Shown here one piece after another: positions 1 to 12,900 of a DNA stretch of 64,000 nt. The DNA comes from Jaapia argillacea MUCL 33604 (Eukaryota; Basidiomycota; Agaricomycetes; Jaapiales; Jaapiaceae). The translations under genes were made by a program, and so were the position numbers. The notes under the pieces were generated by a model. It was not told where the DNA came from. It ran no database searches and saw only the letters and a program-made list of their open reading frames with translations. The stretch is from contig KL197715.1 of the NCBI GenBank assembly GCA_000697665.1, positions 1,138,706-1,202,705 on the forward strand, in the 5' to 3' direction. The first letter of the stretch is position 1, and each line of letters opens with the position of its first letter.

Positions 1-240
1 TTCCTCCTTCCTTCTCCCTTCTCCCTTCTCCCATTTCTTCTCCCTTCCATTCTCCCTTCCTTTCCTTTCCCCTTTCTCCTCCTCCATCATCTTTCCTTCT
101 CCATTTCCTTCTCTCTTCCATTCTCTATCTCCCTTCCTCTCCACTCTCCCTTTCTCTTCCTCCTCACTTCTCCCTTCCTCTCCCTCCCTCTCACTTCTCC
201 CTCCCTTCTTTTTTCCTCCCTCCTCTCTCCCCTCTCCTGT
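1..240. repeat. Polypyrimidine low-complexity tract
   Basis: The first 240 bases are almost purely C and T, built from imperfect repeats of CCTTCTCCC and CTTCCTTTCC. An open frame on the minus strand here is only Arg/Glu/Lys repeat translation and is not a gene. The tract may start left of the window. Confidence 0.9.
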
Positions 241-868
241 ATTTCATGGTGTTTGTATGTGGTCATAGCCAGCACTTATGCTCATTAATTGTACACACTA
301 TCAAATTCCAACAATCATCCCTTAAGATCACGAGTATTGCTTGACTATCAACTTGAAATGGGTGTATAGTTACAACTAGGAACTATAAGCACTATGGAGC
401 TACTTGCTTCAATCTAAAGCTGCCAGAACCCTACAGCTAAAAATGGCATAACTATTATAGTGCTAGCTAGAAAGACTACTTGGAAAAGAAAATTCTAGAA
501 GACACTAGAGTTTGGTTGTGCCATTTCTGGAAAGTCTGGAATGCTCAAGGTGTGTCAAAAGTTTGTAATTTGCTTAATTTAGAACAATCTAGCTATAGAA
601 GTGGTCTGGAGTGCTTCTCGCTCCAAACCCTTTTTCCTGATGCGATGGGTAATAACATTGCCAGCAGCAATAAAGAAACAGTAGAGCAGACACCAAGGGC
701 ACTACCAGACTATGGTGCAGCAAATGCAAATGCCTCCTGGCCAATCTGACGAGAGGCAGCAATAATGTCACCAGCAGCAATAAGGAAATAAGCAAGTGAA
801 TACAACCAAGAGCACTACCAAACCACCAGTGCAGCAAAAGCAAATACTTTCCAGCCACAAACTCACCA
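241..868. other. Stretch without a supported gene, with an imperfect tandem duplication
   Basis: No convincing coding exon is seen. Between about 659 and 860 a segment of roughly 110 bp occurs twice in tandem with changes. Both copies begin near CAGCAGCAATAA and run through GAGCACTACCA-like and GCAGCAAA-like words. The stretch lies just before the reverse transcriptase part of the Ty3 fossil, so it may be the remnant of that element's Gln-rich gag or linker region. No 5' LTR could be recognised. Confidence 0.4.
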
Positions 869-3599
869 GTGACATTCCAGACAATGATGAATGAATTATT
901 CAAAGAACTCATCGATGAAGGCTATGTTGTTGTATACCTCGATGACATCCTGATATTCACCAAGGACCTCACACATCACCAACAAATCCTCCACTGTGTC
1001 ATGAAAATCCTACAAGACAACAATCTGTATTTGAAACCAGAGAAATGCACATTCGAGGTACCAAAAATCGAATATTTGGGGTTAATTGTATCCCACAATC
1101 TAGTTGAAATGGATCTGATCAAAGTCGCAGGAATCACAGAGTGGCCAGAACCAAAGAAAGTCAAGGAAGTCCAATTGTTCCTCGGATTCTGCAATTTCTA
1201 CCAGCGTTTCAACAAGGACTTGTCCAAAATTGCAAAACCACTATTCAAGCTAACCAAGAAAGATCATGGATGGGACTGGACAACCAAATGTTGAGAAGCA
1301 TTTGACACCCTGAAAACAGCATTCACATCATCCCCAACACTAGTTATGCCAGCCACCACCAAGGAATTCCAAATAGAATGCAATGCATCAGATTATGTAA
1401 CAGGAGCCATGTTAACACAGAAAGAATCTGATGGCAAATGGCACCCAGTCGCATACCTATCCAAATCATTAACTGATGCCAAGCAAAACTACAACATTTA
1501 CGACAAGGAATTATTAGCAATAATCCAATTGTTGGAAGCATGGCAACACTACCTCAAGGGATGTATGCATCCCATCCAGATATATACTGATCACAAGAAC
1601 CTCAAGTACTTCTGAAATGCACAGAAACTAAGCTGCAGACAGGCCCGATGGGCCCAATTTTTGACAAGATTCGAATTCAATTTGATTCACAAGCCCAGGA
1701 AGATGAACAAATTTGATGGTCTTTCGAGACAACAAGACCATAAGGAGGGGGTGGATACAGACAATTCAGACAGAATACTTTTAGGGCCCCATCTTTTCAC
1801 AAAAACAATCAACCTTACAGGTTGAGGAAACACTTCAACCCACTCCCCCATACTAGCACAACAAGTTTGAATTGCCATCAAAGCAGCTGTCACAACACTA
1901 GAAGGCGACTTAGGACTCAAAGAGGAAATTCAGAACCATACAGAACTCAACAAATCAGTAGCAACTGCCCTAGACATCATAAAGAAGCAAGGACCACAAT
2001 CCCTGAAGAAAGGATTAGAAGAATGGAACCAGGAAGATGGATTAATTCTCTACTAAGGAAAGATCTATGTTCTCAAAGATATGGAACTATGATGCAAAGT
2101 AGTCAAATCCTGTCACGACCCTGTTTTGATGGGGCACCCCGGGAGATATAAGATGTTGGAAATAGTACAAGGGACTATTGGTGGCCAGGAATGTCCATCT
2201 TCATACAGAATTACATAGATGGATGTGCCATCTGGCAATCGACCAAACCAAACACAAACCCCACTCAGGAACTGCTACAGCCAACAGAAATCCCAACACG
2301 CCCCTGGCAGATTGTAACTCCAGACTTTATCACAGGACTGCCAGAAGCCAATGGTTACAACGTGATCCATGTCATAACGGACCAGTATACCAAAACCATT
2401 GTTGCCACACCTTGCAATAAAACTATTGATGCCAATGGAACAGCCAAGATCATAATGGAAGGACCATTCAGACGCTACAGACTGCCTGACAAAATCATAT
2501 CAGATCAAGGACTGCAATTTGTATCACAAGTATTCAGAGCCCTTCTAGAACAACTTGACATCAAATCAGCACTCAGCACAGGATTCCACCCAGAAACAGA
2601 TGGAGCCACAGAGATAGTAAATCAGGAACTGGAAATCTACTTCCAAGCCTACTGCAACCATGCCCAAAACAATTGGCCATCACTACTCTACATGGCAGAA
2701 TTGACCCACAATACACAAATCCACTCTGCCACCAAACAGACACCATTTGAACTCATGCATGGCTATCATGCCAAAACCTCTGGATCATTCAGACCAGTAC
2801 CAGACATACCAACAGCAGACCAACGTCTAGAAGAATTAAAGAAGGCCCAACAAGAAGCAGAAGCCTGCCTACATATTGCTGCTGAAGCAATGAAGAAGCA
2901 ACATGACACCTACAGAGTTAAGGGACCGAATTTCACAGTAGGGGATAAAGTTTGGTTAGAAGGAAAGAACATCAAGATGGAATACCCAAGCGCCAAACTA
3001 CCTCCCAAATGACATGGACCTTTCCCGATTGAAGCAATCATTGGATCCAGGGCCTACAAGTTGACATTGCCAAAGAAATGGAGAATCCATCTGGTATTCC
3101 ATGCAGGATTACTCACACCATATCAGGAAACCGAAGAACACAGAATCAACTTTCCTCTACCACCTCCAGACCTAATAGAAGGAGAGGAAGAATACAAAGT
3201 AGAGGAAGTTGTAAAATTGAAGTTTGTTGGCAAGGCAAAGAAAATCAAATACCTAGTCAAATAGAAGGGTTACCCTGATTCAGAAAATACTTGGGAAGAC
3301 ATTGGCAATCCATGCAATTCAGCCAAACTGGTCGAATCATTCCATCAGAAGAATCCAAAAGCACTGAAACCAGTGCAAGTTGCACTCACACTCCTTAAAA
3401 TACCTGAAGAACAATGGACACACTTCTGGATCAATCGAGAAGTAGAAAGAATGACAAGGGAGAATTATCTCCACATACCAGAAGTATTATCAAAACACCT
3501 GAACCCAGAATGAATAAAGGCACATCTCGCTAAGCTGCAAAACTATATTCCTCAACAAATACTCCAGTAGCATCAGCAACCACTCGATCGACCACCCGT

Positions 3600-4425
3600 G
3601 CCCTGCCCAACTCGACATGCCACCTTGCAAGATTGACACCATCATCAATTTCATCTGTTGCATCATCCTTCTACTCATGAAAGGAATTCATCTCTTTGTC
3701 ATTCTCTGCACCTATGCCTGCAAAACCCTTGTCCATGTCCATGACCAGTTACTCCAATTGGTAATCAGCACCATGTGTGCCACGTACCAGCCAATTGCAG
3801 TACACGAAATCATTTCCAATTCAATCTGGAAGGAAACATAAGGTATTGCCTTGGCGACCTATACAACAAAGAGGATGTCTTATGTCCCTGGCATACCACA
3901 CCCACTCCTCCACCACCAACAGCACCCTTGCCAGGAATATCCAGGCCCCCTGCTTCACAACCTTGTTCACACCCCCTGTCATCATCCAGAGCTGCTCCCT
4001 TTCCCCTACTCAACCGACCACTGCACCATGCACTGCATCACCATCGCCACCTCAGTCTACCAGTTGGGACCCCCTCAATCTTCTTCATGAATGTCTTGAA
4101 TGACTCCACAACCATAACAACCCCAATCACCCACCCTCTCGTGGTAATACTCCCGACTACGAGAACTTTGAGACTGCTGACAAACTTGAGTAGAGCCCAC
4201 TCCTGCCTTCACCCATCGCGACCAACATGACCAACCTCCTCAAGCTCATCAACAACCTTGCCCTGAGCAACGATCCCCCCAAGGACACACCCCCTAAATC
4301 CACTGATGTGCCCACTGCCCCGTTTACATTCAAACCCAACCCGTCTGTTACATTGGACATCCCTCCACCTCCTTCACCAAACCCCTTCCAACCCCCTGGA
4401 CCTGACTATGGATGGGGGAACGAGT
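3600..4425 (+). other. Pro/Thr-rich stretch between integrase and 3' LTR of the Ty3 fossil
   Basis: This stretch has overlapping open frames rich in Pro, Thr, Ser and His, the last ending about 50 bases before the purine tract. It belongs to the 3' part of the fossil by position. Some chromoviruses carry extra coding matter after integrase, so it may be a remnant of that or simple non-coding sequence. No domain is recognisable. Confidence 0.4.
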
Positions 4426-4482
4426 GAATGTGGTTGATAGGTTAGGACATTAGGGACAATGTCGGTCATAGAGCAGGGGTGG

Positions 4483-4932
4483 TGTTGTGAACACGTCTGG
4501 ACTTGTATATTTTCTTTTGTTTTTCATTCTTTTATTGGACTCCCTTTGCTTTCATATCATTTCCCTTGTCTATGATACTTAGCATCGATTTATCTTATCT
4601 TATCCTATCTTATCTCAGACCTGGTACTATTATTAGCACACAATGACTCATCCTGTACAGCCTTGTCATTGTCCTCTGTTTCATTGTTCTGTCTTCATTG
4701 TTCAGCATCATTGTCCTGAACCTTAACTCACTTGCCATTGTCTCTAGACATTGTCTCGTTTGTTATTGTCTATGGTACATTGTTCAATATTCCACTGTTC
4801 CTGTAGTATATAAGGACGCCTAGCTACTCTGTATTTGGTAGCTTGTCCACTTGAACAATACAGCGCTTTAGTTGTATCCTTCAACTGGTTTGCTCATTCT
4901 CGTCATCCTCCATTGCCTCAAGATCGTAGCCT
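4483..4932 (+). repeat. 3' LTR (left part) of the Ty3 fossil
   Basis: It starts with TGTTGTGAACACG straight after a purine-rich tract (AGAGCAGGGGTGG). It contains a TATA-like TATATAAGG at about 4806, as expected for an LTR promoter. It has no plausible CA end before the hAT terminal repeat begins at 4933. The LTR appears to continue right of the hAT element at 20481-20552, where the sequence ends in TCTAACA. Confidence 0.7.
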
Positions 4933-5105
4933 AAGGCTCAGCACGGATTCTGGTAAACCTATTACATCTGTAGGTAACATCCATGGGAAACCCATAGGTT
5001 TGGATGTCCCAGCAGATCCGTACCCACAATATCTGTACCTGGCAGATGTAGGTATAGCTCTCAAGCTCTCACTCATCTGCATACAGGTACCTGTATCCGT
5101 AGGAT
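4932..5105 (+). repeat. hAT left terminal inverted repeat and subterminal region
   Basis: The 17-bp perfect inverted repeat at 4932-4948 pairs with 20460-20476. It is followed by short repeated words (GTAGGTA, GTACC, ATCCGTA) typical of transposase-binding subterminal repeats. Confidence 0.8.
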
Positions 5106-5129
5106 GAAAATAACATATTGAAAAACTTG

Positions 5130-8100
5130 CTACTCTGGTCCACTTGTCAGAGGGACATCATCACTATCTACAACTACAACTTCTACTCCTTGGGCTTGAT
5201 GTTTGCCCTTAGTCTTCTTTTGTATATTATCTATCAAATCAGACTGAGGCACGAGACTATTGTCAGACCATGAACCAAGAACAGTCACAGCACGGATGGT
5301 CTCATCAGCGAGGGAATGCCGAAGCTTTGAGACCTGCCGACCACCACTTGAGAAGGCACGCTCGACATCAGTAGAAGCAGCTACATCATTGTTGAGCATC
5401 ACGATTCAGTCACCATGGGCCATGGTACGGGTTACTTACTGGGTGCAGTTAGGAAGTCCAATGCCATCGTGGCGAGGGGGTTCTTCTCTGGTATCTGGCT
5501 GACCCAGAAGGCAATGGGGTCAGTGACGAGAGGTAAGGCTGGGGATGCGAGGTATTCTGTCAATAAATTGTGTGTAGCATTGGCTGTGCTAAGTTCAATA
5601 TCACCGAAGTACTTGTGACTGTTAGAGTTCTACAACAGAGTTAGAAAGTGAAGCGAGAAGTAAAGTAGTGGGCTCACCTCAGCAGTGACAGATGACAAGG
5701 GGGTGGGTTGCTTTGGCTTGTAGTTCAACTCCCATTCATCGTGAACAAGACTGACAGCAGTGTCAATCCACAACTCAGGCCATTTTCGTTTGCGAAAATA
5801 GCTGAGTTTATGGGCAGGGTGAAGGACTATAATGGGATACCAGAAGCCATAAGTAAGGGTATACAGTAGGTGATCACTGATAGTCACTCACCCATAGCAA
5901 TGCGATACATGACTGAGTTGTCAGTCAAGCTATAGTACTTGTTCATGACTGTTAATCCCTGGATTACAGCCATATGAACGATGGGAGGGTAGCATTCATT
6001 GCAAGCCCAATCGTCAAGGGCAACAGAGAGACTATCCATCCATGGAATTACTTGATGGATGAGTGGTGTGTGTGACTTGGAAATCTTCTTTGTGGTGATC
6101 AGAAAGAGCTACAAAAAGCATCAGTATGGTGAGAGGGGGTGTACACAAACATAGGACTCACTTCGAGAAGAGGGTAGAGATCAGCAAGAAGGCACCACTC
6201 TTTATCCTTGGGGATGAAACAATGAAGCTGCACACCATCTCTCTTGTTGAACTTGGCAAAATCACATAGCTGGTTGATGACATCCTTCATGGGAAGAGCA
6301 TGGCTGAGCATCTCAGCAACAGTGTTCCAATGTGTTGTGACCGGGTGCAAAAGGACTTGTTTGGGAAGTCCGTGGGCTCGACAAAGCTTGAGAAGGCATT
6401 CACAAATTGTAGGAGAGTGGAAAACTTTCTTGCTTAGGTTGGTGATCTAGCAGAGTGATTGAGTTAGTTGGGAACAAAGCATGATGATAGGAGGAGGCAA
6501 GACCTTGTGAATCGAGAGGCGACCAACATTAATTTGAGGTGGGGTGAGCTCTCAAGTGAAAACTCATCGAGCTCGATCTTGTCATCAAGCCCCTGCAGCA
6601 CTGTGTCATCACTAACCTCACAGTCTTTGTCGTCGTCCATTCTCCTGGTGGTGTCATCTTCAGTGTCGTCTTCATCCAAGTCAGCAAGTTCACGTTCGAA
6701 GGGGTCAGCTGCATCTTGATCCTTTGAGGCCTTACAGGTCTGAGCAAAAGGCGAGAGGATAGCCTAGTTCAAAGAAAAGATTGGTTGGTGCTATAAGGCT
6801 GTTGAAGGAATAGGGACTGACCTTGACAATTAAATTCAATATGTGGGTGAAACATCGGATTTGGGATGGTGTGCCAGGGAACTTTGGAAGCTGTTCACCT
6901 AGAGTTACAATCATAGGCTGATTGTTGGAGGCATTGTCACAGACAAGTTCGAGGATCTATCAACTAGGGTAAGCGAATTCAAAACTTCAAGTTCAAGGAT
7001 AAATATCAACCTTATCTTGAATTCTGAACTCTTTCAAGCATTCCACCAGCTTCTCTCCAAGGTAGACCCCTGTATGTGACTTCGTCATCCTGATAGAAGC
7101 TTAGTATAGAGGTGTCAGAGTGGGGTGGTGACTCACTTGATAAAATTGAGTATGAAATGTTGCATCACCCCGTTGCAGAGTAAATGCACGACGACACCGA
7201 GGAAGGAGACAACATTTGGTGATGTCCACCCATCAACTGCGGGGTGCAGCTGGCCAAAGTGTGCCTGGACAATTGGGAGATATTAGAAAGTACAACAGGC
7301 AGAGTTGTACAAACTCACCTGCAGAACCTGAGCGACATAGTCCTTCGACAACCTAAACATCTCCTTGATATTGTGGGAGATCGTACTGGGACTGGGGATA
7401 TCAACAGTGCTGTGGAGCATCTGGAATATCTCAACCAACTCTGGATCTTCAACTATGACGAAAGGACGACTCCGTCAGGCACACCACATTGCAAGGAGAT
7501 AACGGAATCGTGGGTAACTGTACAATGAGCCTTGTGTGAAGGCTCACATAGCCCCAGTTTGAGCAGTGACAGCAGGTTCACAGCACCGGACATGGGCCTG
7601 AAGGTTGGATGTTGAATCTTCAAATCACTCTCGGTTGACAGAGATGCTCAGGTTCCTATATCACAATGAATTTTGGTGCAGGAGAGGAGGACAATCAGGC
7701 ACTTACTTCATGCAGACGAACTTGTACATTATCTTCTCGCCTTTACACTTGATTGTGGGTTCTCGGAAGTGTTTATAAACACCTGAGCGCCATGCACCCT
7801 TCTGTAGCTCTGAACAGAGTATATCAGCAACATATAATTTGGAGGAATAACAACTAGACAAACCAAGGATCTCCTCTTCTGTTTTCCCCTCAAATTTTGC
7901 GATGAGGCACACTCACTTCTGTTGAACAGTGGTGAGATTTGGCAGGGCAGTTGACAATGATGGTGTTGGGGTTGCAGGTTCCAGTGGTTCAGGCGAAGAG
8001 GGAACAGCCTGGCAGCAGTGTTTGGATCCTCGAGATGGCATTGGATGTGAAGGGGGGATATGTGATGTGCAGTGAAAACATTGAGTCTGTAATTAAAGGT

Positions 8101-8270
8101 GAGGAGTACAGGCGAGAATATGATTAGATATGCTCACGGCTTCCTGAAGTCGAAAGCCAGCTCTATTGGGTCGCTGTTTGGACTTGAACCACTTCCCAAC
8201 CTACCAACGGTCAGAACCCCATATTGTCACAGCCAACCATTTGACAGAGACAGCTGCACCTAAAAGCAGC
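5130..8270 (-). pseudogene. hAT transposase, intron-split, decayed
   Basis: Parts seen in order on the minus strand are as follows. A BED-type zinc finger exon lies at 7703-7912 and ends in GVYKHFREP. The next exon carries DSTSNLQAHVRCC. An RNase H-fold exon (6732-6915) has QIRCFTHILNLIVK, followed by an acidic Asp/Glu-rich insertion (6464-6747). Next come HPAHKLSYFRKRKWPELW (5690-5887) and the C-terminal hAT dimerisation domain. The latter reads MALDFLTAPT, then ASTDVERAFSSGGRQVS, across a clean 59-nt intron at 5381-5439, so the introns are real. A TGA lies in frame in the BED finger exon after SVNRE, so the copy looks inactive, although the dimerisation domain is intact. The N-terminal exon before 7912 is Ser/Pro-rich and its start is uncertain. 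Confidence 0.82.
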
Positions 8271-8830
8271 ATGGGGCACACCACAATCAATCTTAGATTG
8301 TTGATTGAAGACATTGGCTGCATGACTTACTGAAAACCGACTGATCTTGCCAAGGTCTTGCTAATGAGAACATCGATGTTGGCCAACAACGGCTCCACAT
8401 CGTGGCTGTATTGAAACATCCAGAGCAAACACAAACGATTTGAATAAAAAACCTGGATATGGTGAGACAAACAAGAGGTGCCATTGCAAGTTTTGCAACT
8501 GGTGCGCATACAGTGAGCGTTGTGACGAAAAAATAGGCTGCGAGGTTGTGGCCAATTGTTCGGTGTGAATGGGGATAGGGACCTTGTTGCTACAATATGA
8601 GGGGGATTTGAACAATCACATTAGTGGTTAGGACCCTAGAAAAGTGAGATCGGATACATACCCTTGCCCTAGAACTCAACATCACTGATATTCCAATGTG
8701 CAGAGAGTCGCAAGACCTTGGCAAATTGGTGAACGGTCCGAAATGAGCGGATACACCACTCCTGTGGGCCTGATCCTCCCTGCAGATACCCATCATGGAA
8801 TTCTGGAGATATGGTCAGCCATCAGATTAC
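8156..8830 (-). other. Possible decayed exons of an unrecognised Cys/His-containing protein
   Basis: On the minus strand one frame reads FHDGYLQGGSGPQEWC, then IRSFRTVHQFAKVL (about 8690-8810). It is followed across a GTATGT...TTGTAG intron by a frame with RTSCKTCNGTSCLSHH (about 8470-8585), a CxxC...C..HH pattern. A TAG occurs just before the intron. The stretch lies inside the hAT element upstream of its transposase. It could be a second hAT-borne gene or part of an older insertion. The family was not recognised. Confidence 0.35.
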
Positions 8831-9140
8831 CCGTCAATGATATCAGTTGAGAGACTTACTGGAGAGTGGGTGGTCTCACTCGCAGCAGTGGTGCACAACA
8901 ATCAAATTTGTTGCTATCTGCAAATGTTATCCCCAGTGGTGTAATGACACTGCTGTGTTTGGGGTGAAACTGAGCAGCCAGAAAATACCCAAAAATTACA
9001 AACAAAAACCCGTTGATAGTCCAACTGACAAACAACATCCAGGGGACAATATCCAGCCAGATTGCTGGTTGGGGATTGCATCTGGATGGCGCAAAGCCAG
9101 CCAGCCATAGTTCCAATCACGCTTATCCATTGTAACACCA

Positions 9141-9210
9141 GAGCCGTGACAACTATCTTTTGTACAACAAAGCAAGATCATCCCACAACTGTTGTGTCCA
9201 AAGCCTGGGA
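9141..9210 (+). repeat. KDZ left terminal inverted repeat
   Basis: TTGTACAA at 9160-9167 is followed by ATCCCACA, ACTGTTGTG, one variable base, then CCAAAGCCTGGG ending at 9209. The same order appears on the opposite strand at the right end with few changes over about 55 bp. Bases 9141-9155 pair poorly with the right end. Confidence 0.8.
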
Positions 9211-9250
9211 AAATTGAACAAGAACAAATGGGAAGGAAACCCAGTATCTA

Positions 9251-9500
9251 TTGTACAATTCTGACTGTAACTTTTGTACAATCCTCTTAGTTGATATAAC
9301 AAATCTTGGACAAATTTCACAATGTTGCTGGTAGTTGTACAATTCACGGAAACTTGTAAAACTCGGCTGAGAATTGTACAAACTGTTTTAACAACTGTTG
9401 CTGGCAGTTGTACAATTCACGGAAAGTCTTGTAAAACTTGGCTGAGAATTGTACAAACCATATTGTACAAAGGGGACTTCACATCTGGGACCTTGTACAA
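9251..9500. repeat. KDZ left subterminal array of TTGTACAA palindromes
   Basis: Eight exact copies of the 8-bp palindrome start at 9251, 9274, 9335, 9374, 9408, 9449, 9463 and 9493, in addition to the one in the terminal repeat. Two units of a 73-bp tandem repeat start at 9324 and 9397 and each carry two of these copies. Such arrays are typical transposase-binding sites, but binding here is inferred. Confidence 0.85.
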
Positions 9501-9992
9501 TCCAAGCAGGGACTTGAACAATTCATATTGGACTTATACAGTTTGGGTATAGATAGACATGAACATGCTTCAGCGGCATCCTCGTAACATACAATACCAA
9601 ATGCTATCTACCCTTACGGAGGGAAGGAAGACTCTCTTAAGAATGAGACAGACAGGGAAGGGAAGTCTCCCTCTTGATATCCTCCCAATCCCCTCCGCTC
9701 CTACACCAGGAGGGTGGCATGACAGATGTGCACCCTCTTAGCACACATCCGCCCCCAGTACTACCACACCTTACTGCTGCTCTCCTCCCCCCATCCTACA
9801 CCCTCCCTCCAAGCAGCATGAAAGATGTGCAGCCTTCTCAGCACACATCTGCCCTGGGACTACCATACCATACCCCTACTCTCCTGTCCTACACCCTCCC
9901 CTCCGAGAGCAAGAATCTACACTTACGAAACAATTACATGCCACCTATATACAACCAATACAAAATGTTGACCCCCTCGACACAAACCTCAT
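9501..9992. other. KDZ 3' non-coding stretch
   Basis: No gene is supported. The stretch contains a partly repeated Pro/His-coding segment, with GCACACATC(C/T)GCCC words at about 9740 and 9840. It probably holds the 3' untranslated part of the transposase gene. Confidence 0.4.
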
Positions 9993-12900
9993 TCAGTCCC
10001 ACTCAAAAATATCCTCGTCTTCATCCCCCTCCTGTGACATGGTTTCATCCTCCAGCACATCATCAAGTCTGTCTTCAACATCAGACTGGTCCTCACCATC
10101 ACTCTGATCAATCCCAACTGGACTAGCACCCTGACCAACATCCCTCCCAACAGTGGCAAGAGTTCCTCCCGGATTTGAGGTAGCAGTGGATGATGCAGAG
10201 CTAGACAATGACAACAAAACATGCTTGTAGGAACAAGCCCAGGGAGGAAGAAGGTTGCTCGATTTCAAGAGCAGGAGCCATTTTCTTGCACATCGAATCG
10301 TGAAATGCTCAGCGAGAACAGCTTGCTTCTCAGCATACGTAGTGACGCTGAACTGCACATGAACGTCAGCCTCTGGCCAAGCTGATGCCCGACTGCACCA
10401 CCAAGCTGCCTTCCATTCCATGAACGCAACCACTTGGCGCATCTCCTCAACGACCAGGGCAACCTCCTCCTCCCAGTGTTCAGCTCTCACCCTCAACTTG
10501 GCCCATTCACATCACATGGTATGATCCATATCTTCCTTGGAAACGGCTTGTGACGAGGGTATGAGATTTGATGAGTTGGCTGATGGTTGCTGACGAGAAA
10601 CGAGCCAAATCCAGGAGGGTTCTCGGTAACCTTCACCAATATCTGCCTCCTCTTCATCCTTCCCTGGTCCTCGGACATCCTCCTTCCTCAAAACCCTCAG
10701 CCGTTCTGACCATTTGCCATTCGGATCAAGTGAGTTTAGGGCACCATAGGCAGAACGATATCGCTCAGCGGCCTGGATGGTTTTCTGATTGAACCGAGAA
10801 TACAAAGAGTGCATGTGAGTGTTTGCCTTCTGCCTGATGTTCACTTTATTGAGGTGTCAGAACTGGTTGACACTGGTAATCATTCGTCATTGACAACAGA
10901 CCTCTTCCAAGCTATCCTCAGCCTGTCTGAGGCATAGGCGAATCTCCTTCTGGATAATATTGGCCTGGATCATTGCATGGAGAGGATGGGGTAAGGAGGA
11001 TGGCATCCAGAGACAGATATTCTCTGTGACAATAGTCGAAGTTTTGGGGTGGGAAGTGGTGTTGTTATCGGGAGTGGTGGAATCAAGAAGTTGGGCAACT
11101 ACACAGGGCATATATACAGCCTGGATTGTTCACCATGTTTGGATTCAGTGTGCGAGTGTGTTCCGCTTCTGCTGTACTTCTACGAGCTGTTTGCTTGTCG
11201 GCTTCCCTTTGAGACTCTGTGCATGTAGACAGATTAATTGTCTCAAATGGAAAATCAGTTAAAGTGAGAAAGATAACGGACCGTTACTCACTGTTGCTCC
11301 TCCAACTCAAGGCCAGTATTCAAGAATGTGCTGATCGTGATTTCATGGGCAGTACCCACTCCCCTTGCAATGTCTGCGGCTTCCTCCTTAGCAAGTTCGA
11401 GCTGAACATCGTTGAGAGTAGCAGCTGAAAATTCATGAGTAGTCATGTGGAAATATTCAGTCTGATACGTACTACTGGTGACCTCCTCGTAAGGATTTGC
11501 ACTTTGTTGATTTGCCTCCCATGCTTCAACGGCATTGGTCCACTTGAGTATGGTGTCTGGTTTGAATGTCAAGGAAAATTTTTCAAAGGCCAATCACTGC
11601 TTCTTTGACATGGCAATGGCCTCACAGAGCTTCTTGTAGAAAAGAAGAACTAAGGGAAGATGGTGGTTAGTTCGACTCAGCTTATGAACATGACAAGATG
11701 GATATCATACCGAAGCTGAGAATGATAAACCAATTCCACCCACCCCATTGCTCACACAGCATCTCGCTCCTCGATCCCGGTCCCATCTCCCAGCCACTAG
11801 TTGCCACTGGGTTGGTGTTCGCCCAATTCGATTCAATGAGCTCAGCGCAAGTTCGACCAGCACCCTGACGATAGTTGAGGGAGAATTGGGACTGGCATTT
11901 GGGACCGTGAGCGTTGAGGTGCCATTTGGGGATGACAAAGCCAATGTTGACAGAGGATTTGCTAATGCGCATGCCAGAGGGAAATTCCGCGACACGTTTC
12001 CAAAAGTTCTTGTGCCATTGGCATGCAATATTGTAGGACAAGATCAGGGTGGTGAGCATCATGCCAAGCAGAGCTGCGAGCACGATGTAATCCATATTGC
12101 AATACCTGTTTCAACTCATCAGAAATGTGTATGTGTGAGTGTTAGAATCTAGACCTACTGTTCACTGAACTGTAGATCACCGGCCTTTCGCACCAATCCA
12201 TGATGGCCACAGACAACCGCACCAACACCAGATGCAATGTGCCCTTTACCGTTGCAGGTGTTGGCTCAGACGATTGCGTCATGTTGGGAATCACAATTAT
12301 TCACCTATATTGGAAGAATTAAGAATCACCACGTATTTCTGAGTGAGAAAGACTTACCTCCTCTTCGTCAGCATGGAGATCGAGATACTCAAAGTATTCC
12401 TTCTCATGAACGAAGTACGATAACCCGGGAAGTAAGTTGATATCCTTTACGTCACGATCCTTGAGCTTCTGGTGAAAGCTAGCGTCGATGGCCAAGAACA
12501 ATGTATACAGCCACCTATTGATAAGTTAACAGTGATCAGAAGATAACAGAAGAGAAAATACATGCCTTTCGGCAGCCAGAGCATCAGCCCAACCTTCTGG
12601 GAGGTTGCAGCCAGGGTGTGGACATGCAGGGCATTGTATCACAAGTTCTCCAGGCTTTGTTCCTGCAGGACCTTGAGGGTTGTGGCCTCAGCCGGCACGT
12701 TTAAGCATAGAGAGGTTACGCCACATCCGGATGATGCAAAGAAAATCGCTATAGCAATACTACATGATGCAGGGGTTAGCAATGAAGTGATACGAACTCG
12801 AAATGGACATACCACTGGATCACTCCCACCTGAGTTGTTGGTTAGCCTGAGGAGAGTGTGATAGAAGTCGTAGGCAGTGATTTTACTCTGGAGAGTAAGC

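Larger units (their letters stand above)
869..4932 (+). mobile_element. Broken Ty3/Gypsy (chromovirus-type) LTR retrotransposon fossil
   Basis: The parts are in the usual Ty3 order: reverse transcriptase palm with a YLDD motif (from about 869), RNase H (about 1300-1620), integrase core (about 2190-2900), and a chromodomain-like end rich in charged residues with a KGYPDSENTWED signature (about 3170-3350). A Pro/Thr-rich stretch (about 3600-4425), a purine-rich tract (about 4469-4482) and the 3' LTR follow. The 5' LTR and most of gag are not visible. The element is broken, with several breaks across pol. It predates the hAT insertion that interrupts its 3' LTR, so it is the oldest layer of the nest. 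Confidence 0.88.

Noticed and set aside
87-275. Minus-strand open frame rich in Arg, Glu and Lys
   Set aside because: It is the translation of the polypyrimidine simple repeat and has no sequence complexity.
3775-4230. Open frames rich in Pro and His as an independent host gene
   Set aside because: They lie between the integrase part and the LTR of the Ty3 fossil, overlap in several frames and have no domain. They are treated as part of the fossil.
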